64,000 nucleotides of DNA from an uncultured Prevotellaceae bacterium. Its GTDB lineage: Bacteria > Bacteroidota > Bacteroidia > Bacteroidales > Bacteroidaceae. The notes beneath the pieces are model-generated. The model saw only the letters and a program-made list of their open reading frames with translations. It made no database searches and was not told the origin of the DNA. Location of the stretch: assembly GCA_900318815.1 (NCBI GenBank), contig ONMA01000002.1:62001-126000 (forward strand), read 5' to 3'. This document shows, piece by piece, positions 45,101 to 51,279 of the stretch; positions within the stretch are counted from its first letter, which is position 1; each line of letters opens with the position of its first letter. The position numbers were made by a program, and so were the translations under genes.

Positions 45101-45280
45101 TACAACATGCCTAAGAGACTTACCGACAAACTGCATACCGACCGCATCCGCGTCTATGCCTCGGCACAGAACCTGCTCACCATCAAGAGCAGCAAATTCA
45201 CAGGCAATGATCCTGAGAACCCCGGATTCGGCTATCCCATCCCTCTCAACCTCACCTTCGGACTGAACGTCTCATTTTAA
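42173..45280 (+). CDS. SusC/RagA-family TonB-dependent oligosaccharide transporter (locus B)
   Basis: 1035 aa, full length. Signal peptide (~1-23, LLCTMVYAQ), carboxypeptidase-like domain ([20 protein letters not shown] ... [14 protein letters not shown]), and a TonB-box-like junction ([21 protein letters not shown]). The plug follows ([72 protein letters not shown]), then the barrel ends FGLNVSF. With SusD it forms the outer-membrane complex importing fructo-oligosaccharides. The SusD gene starts 28 nt later. It is close in sequence to SusC C, especially in the leader (AAAGTATTAAC...GCAAATGAAACAAGC) and plug, consistent with duplication. Fructan specificity is inferred from the GH32 and sensor context. 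Confidence 0.95.
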   Translation: [1035 protein letters not shown]

Positions 45281-45308
45281 TTTATCATTAAATAAGGAAT
45301 AAATAATT

Positions 45309-47066
45309 ATGATTACTTACAGCATAAAGAAAACAATCGCAGCCTGTTCCGTTTGCTGCTGTATGACAGCAGCCTTCACCTCCTGCTCCGACTTTTTAGA
45401 GGAGCAGGTGCCGCAGGCCACGTTGACTCAGGACGAAGTGAAACAGCCTGAGTATATCGACAACGTGCTCACCTCAGCCTATGCCGGACTTCTGTCCATC
45501 GAGGACATGAATGCCTCGTTCTCACTCTGGAACTACGACACCCGCTCCGACGATGCCTACGTAGGTGGCAGTTCGTTCAGCGACGGCGAGCCTTTCCACC
45601 GCCTTGAGATGGGCGTTGGCATAGACACCGGCGACTGGCCCTTCAACTCCATCTGGAACAAGCTCTACCAGTACCTGTCGCGTGTCAGCCTGTCGCTCGA
45701 CGTCCTCGCCAGCTCCGACCAGGAGAACGCCACCATCCAGCAGCGTACCGCCGAGATGCGGTTCCTCCGCGCCTACGGCCACTTCCAGTTGAAGCGCCTG
45801 TTCAAGAAGATTCCGTTTGTGAACAAGCTGAACATGACGGAGGATGACTATAACAATCTCTCGAACACAGAGTACACCAACGATGAAGGTTGGCAGCAGA
45901 TCATCAACGACCTGGAAGCTGCCTACGCCGTACTCCCCACCGTGCAGGCCGAGAAGGGTCGCCCCACGAAAGCTGCCGCTGCCGCCTTCCTGGCTAAGGT
46001 GTATCTTTATAAGGCCTACCGCCAGGATGACGCAAGCAACAATCAGGTGACAAGCGTCAATGCCGACGACCTGCAGAAGGTACTCGACTACACCGCCGCA
46101 AACATCTACAGCGGCTACGGTCTCGAACCCGACCTGCACAATAACTTCCGTCCTGAAGAGCAATACGAGAATGGCAAGGAGTGTCTGTGGGCCATACAGT
46201 ACTCGAAGAACGACGGTACTACATACGGCAACCTGAACTTCTCTAACCGCCTCATCGTTCCCTGCATTCCCAAGGTCCACGACAGCGGCTGCGACTTCTA
46301 CAAGCCCTCACACAATCTGGTCAATGCCTACCGCACCAACAGCGACGGTCTGCCCGCGCTCGACGGTTCACCCGTCGAGGACTACACCGTAGGCTCGGCC
46401 CAGACCGTTGACCCACGCCTGTTCATCACCGTCGGCGTTCCCGGCACTCCCTATATGTACAACACAGGCTTCATGATCAGCGAGACCAATGCCTGGAGCC
46501 GCTCGGGCGGTACATACGGCTACTATGTGTCGCTGAAGCAGAACGTCGACCCGGCACTGACCGACAGCTATCTCTATCTATGCGACTCGCAGTGGGCCAC
46601 CTCGATGAACCGCGTCGTATTCCGCTATGCCGACGTGCTGCTGATGCGTGCAGAGGCACTGGCCCAGCTGGGACAGACCACAGAGGCCATCGCCCTGGTG
46701 AACCAGGTGCGCGACCGTGCCGCCACACTGGCCACCGCCAGCGTTGTCTCGAACTATCCGAATAAGTACGGCATCCACTTTGCAGTAGGCAAGTACAACG
46801 GTTCATTCTCGAAGGACGATGCTATGAAAATCATCAAGATGGAGCGCCGCCTGGAACTGGCTATGGAGAGTGAGCGCTTCTTCGACCTCGTGCGCTGGGG
46901 CGATGCCGCTACCGTGCTCAACAAGTTCTACAGCACGGAGAGCGAGAAGATGAACTTCCTCGCTGGCTCGCAGTTCACGGCCAACAAGAACGAGTACCTG
47001 CCCATCCCCAAAGAGCAAATGGCAGCATCCAACGGACACTACACCCAGAACTGCGGGCAGTGGTAA
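45309..47066 (+). CDS. SusD/RagB-family fructan-binding outer-membrane lipoprotein (locus B)
   Basis: 585 aa. Lipoprotein signal TIAACSVCCCMTAAFTSC, then the full SusD fold: DNVLTSAYAGLLSIEDM, YDTRSDDAYVGG, WNKLYQYLSRVSLSLDVL, AEMRFLRAYGHFQLKRLFKKIPFVN, KAAAAAFLAKVYLYKAY, VVFRYADVLLMRAEALAQLGQ, KMERRLELAMESERFFDLVRWGDA and the C-terminal NEYLPIPKEQM. It captures fructan oligosaccharides at the surface and acts as lid of the SusC barrel. Its coding start contains an 8-bp hairpin (45355-45373) and a second CCTGCTCC/GGAGCAGG hairpin (45382-45408). Co-transcribed with susC B. Confidence 0.95.
   Translation: MITYSIKKTIAACSVCCCMTAAFTSCSDFLEEQVPQATLTQDEVKQPEYIDNVLTSAYAGLLSIEDMNASFSLWNYDTRSDDAYVGGSSFSDGEPFHRLEMGVGIDTGDWPFNSIWNKLYQYLSRVSLSLDVLASSDQENATIQQRTAEMRFLRAYGHFQLKRLFKKIPFVNKLNMTEDDYNNLSNTEYTNDEGWQQIINDLEAAYAVLPTVQAEKGRPTKAAAAAFLAKVYLYKAYRQDDASNNQVTSVNADDLQKVLDYTAANIYSGYGLEPDLHNNFRPEEQYENGKECLWAIQYSKNDGTTYGNLNFSNRLIVPCIPKVHDSGCDFYKPSHNLVNAYRTNSDGLPALDGSPVEDYTVGSAQTVDPRLFITVGVPGTPYMYNTGFMISETNAWSRSGGTYGYYVSLKQNVDPALTDSYLYLCDSQWATSMNRVVFRYADVLLMRAEALAQLGQTTEAIALVNQVRDRAATLATASVVSNYPNKYGIHFAVGKYNGSFSKDDAMKIIKMERRLELAMESERFFDLVRWGDAATVLNKFYSTESEKMNFLAGSQFTANKNEYLPIPKEQMAASNGHYTQNCGQW
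45355..45373 (+). other. Hairpin in the signal-peptide coding region of susD B
   Basis: GCTGCTGT (45355-45362), loop ATG, ACAGCAGC (45366-45373). The same position in susD A (35820-35838) has GTTGCTGT-ATC-ACAGCAAC, so the T-A pair there is replaced by C-G here. The locus C GH32 gene (60263-60281) has GTTGCTGT-GCC-ACAGCAAC. Confidence 0.6.
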
Positions 47067-47111
47067 TATGCGAGTTTAGAGTTAAGAATTAAGATTTTAT
47101 CATTGAGAATT

Positions 47112-48503
47112 ATGAAAACAATATATAGCATTATCTGCGCAATCTGCATCATCTGCGGTTTTAGCGCTTGTAGCAACGACGACCATACAGGCTCGATTGA
47201 TGTCAGCGGTGCTTGCTTTGTGGAGAAGCTTGTACTCAACGGCCAGTACGAAGGCCTCATCAATACCGAGAAACGCCAGGTGAAGATAAAGGTACCCGTG
47301 AACTTCGACCAGAAGCGCGACATGGAGATTACCGCTCTGACCGTCTCACCCGGCGCCACGACCAATCTGAAGGTGGGCGACCACCTGAACTTCGACGCAG
47401 ACCGCAACCTGCTCGTCACCAACGGAGACCTGACGATGAACTACCAGATCAGCGTCCGCAACGACGAGGCTCTCCTCTCGCTCTTCATGCTCGAAGGTGT
47501 CAAGGGAGCTATCAACCAGCAGGACAAGACCGTCACCGTCTCGGTCATGGCCAACAGCGGCATAGACCTCTCCAATGCCACTTTCGAGGTGGAGTGCAGC
47601 GAGGATGCCGTCTGCTCTCCCGCCAGCGGTACGAAAGGTAACTTCACCGAGCCTTTCCAAATAGTACTGAACGACAATACAGCTACTACTGTCTATACCG
47701 TTTATGTGACGCTGATTCAGGATCCCGTCGCCCTGTTCGTGGGCGAGGCAGAGAACATCGAGCTGCTGAACGACGAGGAGAAGGCTGCCGCCAAGTGGCT
47801 CACGGGCAACATCGCCAGTGCTGCCTACGCTTCATGGAGCGACGTGGCCAGCGGCAATATCTCTTTGGAGAAGTGTAAGCTCATCTTCTTCCACCGTCAT
47901 TGCTCTTCATACGGCAACTACAACGGCTTCGCCGAGGCTGAGACGGGTGCCATGACCGCACTCGCCCGCATGAAGGAATTCTGGCAGAAGGGCGGCGCAT
48001 TCGTGCTTGGCCGATCGGCAGTGAACTACGCCATTGCACTGGGTGCCATGCCCGAGGATGCCTATCCCAACAACGTCTGGGGTGGCGGAGGCGGCGAAGG
48101 CTCCGACCTGATGGGCGACGACCCCTGGCATACCTTTGCCTACGACATCACCCACCCGCTGTGGAAGGATCTTAAGACTTATCCCGGTGCCGCCGACAAT
48201 GCCATCTACACACTCGACAAGGACTACACCATCTGCAACACCACATCGCAGTTTGGATTCTGGGATACCTACCAGGGCGGTAAGGATGCCGTGGAAGCCA
48301 AGACTGGCGGTCGCGCACTGACGGGCGACAACAGCGTGAACGCATGGGAGTTGAAGGCCTATAGCGGCGAGTTCGGCAAGGGTGGCGTCATCTGCCTGGG
48401 CTCAGGTCTCTTCGACTGGAACTCTCCTACTCCTTACGTGTCGAACTATCACGACAACATGGGCAAGATTATGCTCAACGCATTCGATTATCTAACCAAA
48501 TAA
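47112..48503 (+). CDS. DUF4960-like surface glycan-binding lipoprotein (locus B)
   Basis: 463 aa from the ATG at 47112 (an upstream in-frame TTG is less likely). Signal peptide MKTIYSIICAICIICGFSAC with a lipobox. The N-terminal half has Ig-like repeats (VNFDQKRDMEITALTVSPGA, LSLFMLEGVKGAINQQDKTVTVSV). The C-terminal half (~210-463: LFVGEAENIELLNDEEKAAAKWL, SAVNYAIALGAMP, WHTFAYDITHPLWKDL, GKGGVICLGSGLFDW, NAFDYLTK) matches the locus C protein at 58627 and is assigned to the DUF4960-type module found in fructan loci. It takes the place of BT1761-like surface glycan-binding proteins, after susD and before GH32, and probably binds fructan at the cell surface. Confidence 0.78.
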   Translation: MKTIYSIICAICIICGFSACSNDDHTGSIDVSGACFVEKLVLNGQYEGLINTEKRQVKIKVPVNFDQKRDMEITALTVSPGATTNLKVGDHLNFDADRNLLVTNGDLTMNYQISVRNDEALLSLFMLEGVKGAINQQDKTVTVSVMANSGIDLSNATFEVECSEDAVCSPASGTKGNFTEPFQIVLNDNTATTVYTVYVTLIQDPVALFVGEAENIELLNDEEKAAAKWLTGNIASAAYASWSDVASGNISLEKCKLIFFHRHCSSYGNYNGFAEAETGAMTALARMKEFWQKGGAFVLGRSAVNYAIALGAMPEDAYPNNVWGGGGGEGSDLMGDDPWHTFAYDITHPLWKDLKTYPGAADNAIYTLDKDYTICNTTSQFGFWDTYQGGKDAVEAKTGGRALTGDNSVNAWELKAYSGEFGKGGVICLGSGLFDWNSPTPYVSNYHDNMGKIMLNAFDYLTK

Positions 48504-48515
48504 AAAAAGAAGATT

Positions 48516-50093
48516 ATGAAGACAATGATATATTCAGTATTCACCCTCATGCTGTCAGCCTCTATGCTGACAGCATGCAGCGACGACGATTTCTGCGGCG
48601 ACCCCGATAAGGACTGGGCAGGAACCACCACCTTCTTCGCTTCCACCGACGCTCAGGGCTTCGGCACCTACTACACACCCTCTGTAGGCCGTGTAGGCGA
48701 CCCTATGCCTTTCTACGACCAGAAGGCCGGCGACTTCAAGGTGCTCTACCTGCAGGAGTTCACCAATAACCTGAGCCACCGTTTCCATCCCATCTGGGGG
48801 GTATCGACCAAGGATGGTGCCCATTACGAGTCACTCGGCGAGGTGCTGCCCTTCGGCGACAACGACTACCAGCAGGATGCAGCACTCGGTACGGGCTGTG
48901 CCTACGAGAAGGATGGCACCTATTATATCTATTATACGGGCCACAATGGCAACTGCAAGAACCGTGAGGTAGTGATGAGAGCCACATCTGCCGACTTCAA
49001 GACCTGGACAAAGGACGAGCTTTGGACGCTCAACGGCCCCGACTTCGGCTACTCCGGCAACGACTTCCGCGACCCGCAGATTTTCGTCGCCGACGACAAC
49101 CTCTATCACATGGTCATCGCCACCTATCCCAACGGTGGCGGCGACCCCTGCTTTGCCGAGTTCAAGAGCAGCGACATGAAGAACTGGGAACACGTAGGCC
49201 GCTTCAAGATGATATGGGACCGTATGCTCGAGTGCCCCGACATCTTCAAGATGGGCGACTACTGGTATCTCGTCTACAGCGAGAGCTTCAGAGCCAGCTG
49301 GAGCCGCAAGGTGAAGTACATGATGGCCAAAAGCTACGACGAGTTGAAAGCTTGCTTCAACGACGGCCCCAAATGGCCTGCCGATGGTCACGAGGGAGTA
49401 CTCGACAGCCGCGCCTTCTATGCAGGAAAGACTGCCTCTAACGGTACCGACCGCCTCATCTGGGGATGGTGTCCTTTCCGCTCGGGAGCCGACATCCACG
49501 AGAAGAACGTCAACGTAGGTGCTGGCGACGGCAACGAGCCTAACTGGAGCGGCGCACTCGTCTGCCACAAGATTATCCAGCATGGTGACGGCACGCTGAC
49601 GCTCGGAGCCATACCCGCCATGGCAGCCAAATACGGACAGACGGCATCGGCCAACGTGATGGAGTCGAACGGCTATAGCAATGGTACGCTCAGTGGCGAC
49701 GACGCATACGTGCTTTACAATCGCCTGGGTAGTTGTAATCACATCTCTTTCACGGTCAAGACCTCCAACAACTGGGACAAGTTCGGAATCTCCTTCGTCC
49801 GCGGCACCGACTCCAAGAAATACTATACGATAGTGGTAAATCCCGAGGACGAGAACCATCGCAAGGTCAACTTTGAGCAGGAGGGTGAGGAAGGCAAAGG
49901 ATTCATAGAGGCTGCCGACGGTTACTGGTTCGAGCGGCCTGCCGATAACACCTATAACATCGACATCTATACCGACAACTCCGTCCTCGTGATGTACATC
50001 AATGACGTCTGCGCCTACACCATACTTTCAGGCTTTAATCGTTCAATGCAGCAGAGAAATGTTGCATTGAACGATTTCTATCAGCCAATGTAA
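48516..50093 (+). CDS. GH32-family lipoprotein, variant nucleophile motif (locus B)
   Basis: 525 aa. Lipoprotein signal MKTMIYSVFTLMLSASMLTAC. The catalytic propeller begins GRVGDPMPFYDQ (Asp62), a GDPMP form of the usual NDPNG motif. RDP is present (NDFRDP, Asp186), as is the acid/base motif LECPD (Glu239). The C-terminal beta-sandwich contains NNWDKFGISFVRG and YNIDIYTDNSVLVMYIND. Surface exposure and position after the DUF4960 gene suggest an endo- or exo-acting fructanase that makes oligosaccharides for SusC/D; the linkage preference cannot be read. Its last codons contain a perfect 14-bp inverted repeat (50037-50076), and its signal-peptide region an 11-bp hairpin (48548-48577). Confidence 0.85.
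   Translation: MKTMIYSVFTLMLSASMLTACSDDDFCGDPDKDWAGTTTFFASTDAQGFGTYYTPSVGRVGDPMPFYDQKAGDFKVLYLQEFTNNLSHRFHPIWGVSTKDGAHYESLGEVLPFGDNDYQQDAALGTGCAYEKDGTYYIYYTGHNGNCKNREVVMRATSADFKTWTKDELWTLNGPDFGYSGNDFRDPQIFVADDNLYHMVIATYPNGGGDPCFAEFKSSDMKNWEHVGRFKMIWDRMLECPDIFKMGDYWYLVYSESFRASWSRKVKYMMAKSYDELKACFNDGPKWPADGHEGVLDSRAFYAGKTASNGTDRLIWGWCPFRSGADIHEKNVNVGAGDGNEPNWSGALVCHKIIQHGDGTLTLGAIPAMAAKYGQTASANVMESNGYSNGTLSGDDAYVLYNRLGSCNHISFTVKTSNNWDKFGISFVRGTDSKKYYTIVVNPEDENHRKVNFEQEGEEGKGFIEAADGYWFERPADNTYNIDIYTDNSVLVMYINDVCAYTILSGFNRSMQQRNVALNDFYQPM
48548..48577 (+). other. 11-bp hairpin in the signal-peptide coding region of the locus B GH32 gene
   Basis: CATGCTGTCAG (48548-48558) is the exact reverse complement of CTGACAGCATG (48567-48577) with an 8-nt loop, just before the lipobox Cys codon. 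It is the longest of the signal-peptide hairpins here. Confidence 0.65.
50037..50076 (+). promoter_or_regulatory. 14-bp inverted repeat carrying the candidate operator motif
   Basis: AATCGTTCAATGCA (50037-50050) and TGCATTGAACGATT (50063-50076) are perfectly complementary. Each arm is one mismatch from AATGAACGAT at susC B. It lies within the last codons of the GH32 gene and 91 nt upstream of the next gene, so it could control 50167. The absence of a T run argues against a terminator. Confidence 0.5.
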
Positions 50094-50166
50094 TATATTC
50101 CTGAATAGAAGGATATGCAATAATTATGTAACCAACATCATTTAGTCACAAACCAAATCAAATTTT

Positions 50167-51087
50167 ATGAAGAAACTTTTACTCATGGCAACCGTGTTTG
50201 CCGCAACAGTGTGTAACGCCCAAGTCGTTCTATGGGACGGCGAGGACAAGGAAGTGGGAAGCGATGGCGGATTCTGGAACCGTGCAGATCCTACCGTAGT
50301 TGATGACAATGGCAACAAGTGTCTGAAGGTGACGCTCAAGAACAACCCCGGCGGCTGGGACCAGGAACACCACAATGCGGCACTCCCCGTGGGCGATGCC
50401 AACCTCAAAGGACTGCGCCGCGTAACCTTCCGTCTGAAAATGGCCGACAAGCACAACGTAATGGTGCAGCTTGAAGGCAAGGATGGGGCCTACAATGCCA
50501 AGCGCATCTGCTGGTACGACACGCCAAACGAATGGCAGGTCATGGTCTATGAGTATGCCGTAGGTCCTGAGAACGAGAAAATTACCGATACGGGCAACAA
50601 CGTGCTGGCCATTTGGCCGTTTGAAGAGACTGCCGACGGCGAGGGCAAGACCATTTATATAGACGACATCAAGGTGGAAGGCCCTATGGTGAACGACATG
50701 GGTGTTCGCGCCATGCCAGACAACTCGCTGACAGGCGATGTGGTTGTGACCGGTGTCATCGGCAAAGGCACATACCAGAACACCTGGGACGGCGACTGGC
50801 ACAGCGAGGCTTACGACGACTATGCCGTGCTGGCCTCGAAACTCGCTGCCGATGCCCTGACGCTTGATGTGCGTGGTGCCGGCCGCTGGAACGAGGACTG
50901 GGACGTCATCAAGACCAAATGTCCCGGCATCAAGATTATTCTGACTGATGAAGACATGACTGCCATCTCTTCAGTTCGTCATTCTCACAGCAAGAAGAAT
51001 GAGGTCTACGACCTGCAGGGGCGTCGTGTGGCCCACCCAGCCAAGGGACTGTATATTTCCGATGGAAAGAAAAAGCTGGCAAAATAG
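50167..51087 (+). CDS. Secreted carbohydrate-binding-like protein with sorting-type tail (locus B)
   Basis: 306 aa. Signal peptide MKKLLLMATVFAATVCNA. Residues ~20-175 look like a jelly-roll carbohydrate-binding domain (VVLWDGEDKEVGSDGGFWNR, LKGLRRVTFRLKMADKHNVMVQLEG, WQVMVYEYAV, GKTIYIDDIKVEG). A second part (~176-265) has SEAYDDYAVLASKL and ends in a conserved-looking WNEDWDVIKTKCPGIKIIL. The tail NEVYDLQGRRV...KGLYISDGKKK resembles the surface-sorting tails of the giant proteins. No catalytic motif was found. As the last gene of locus B it may anchor or bind fructan; this is inference from context. Confidence 0.65.
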   Translation: MKKLLLMATVFAATVCNAQVVLWDGEDKEVGSDGGFWNRADPTVVDDNGNKCLKVTLKNNPGGWDQEHHNAALPVGDANLKGLRRVTFRLKMADKHNVMVQLEGKDGAYNAKRICWYDTPNEWQVMVYEYAVGPENEKITDTGNNVLAIWPFEETADGEGKTIYIDDIKVEGPMVNDMGVRAMPDNSLTGDVVVTGVIGKGTYQNTWDGDWHSEAYDDYAVLASKLAADALTLDVRGAGRWNEDWDVIKTKCPGIKIILTDEDMTAISSVRHSHSKKNEVYDLQGRRVAHPAKGLYISDGKKKLAK

Positions 51088-51146
51088 CCAATTTTGATTA
51101 GTCTTAATTGTAATAATTAGGTAATAGACTGTTTTTTTCAGGAAAC

Positions 51147-51192
51147 CGCCCAGACGTATGCCAACAACGTTTGGGCGATTTCGTTTTTTTAA
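51147..51192 (+). terminator. Intrinsic terminator of locus B
   Basis: CGCCCAGACG (51147-51156) pairs with CGTTTGGGCG (51168-51177), 10 bp with one G-T, followed by ATTTCGTTTTTTT. It lies 60 nt after the stop of the 50167 gene and before the regulator C promoter. Confidence 0.85.
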
Positions 51193-51214
51193 CAGTCTTT
51201 TTTTTCGATGCTTA

Positions 51215-51246
51215 TTTGCCTGTTCGGTATTTATTCACTAAATTTG
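51215..51246 (+). promoter_or_regulatory. Promoter of regulator C
   Basis: TTTG (51215-51218), 20 nt, TAAATTTG (51239-51246): a near-consensus promoter, with the ATG at 51280. The in-frame ATG at 51208 lies upstream of it and is therefore not the start. Confidence 0.75.
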
Positions 51247-51279
51247 CATCAAATTACAGATTGTGTCAATAATCAAACA

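Noticed and set aside
47103..47111. TTG start of the locus B DUF4960 gene (and the TTG start at 58618 in locus C)
   Set aside because: ATG codons three codons later begin normal lipoprotein signal peptides.
50037..50076. Inverted repeat as a terminator
   Set aside because: It is inside coding sequence and has no following T run; the operator reading fits the shared motif better.
51208..51279. Start of regulator C at 51208
   Set aside because: It lies upstream of the TTTG-N20-TAAATTTG promoter, so it would not be in the transcript.
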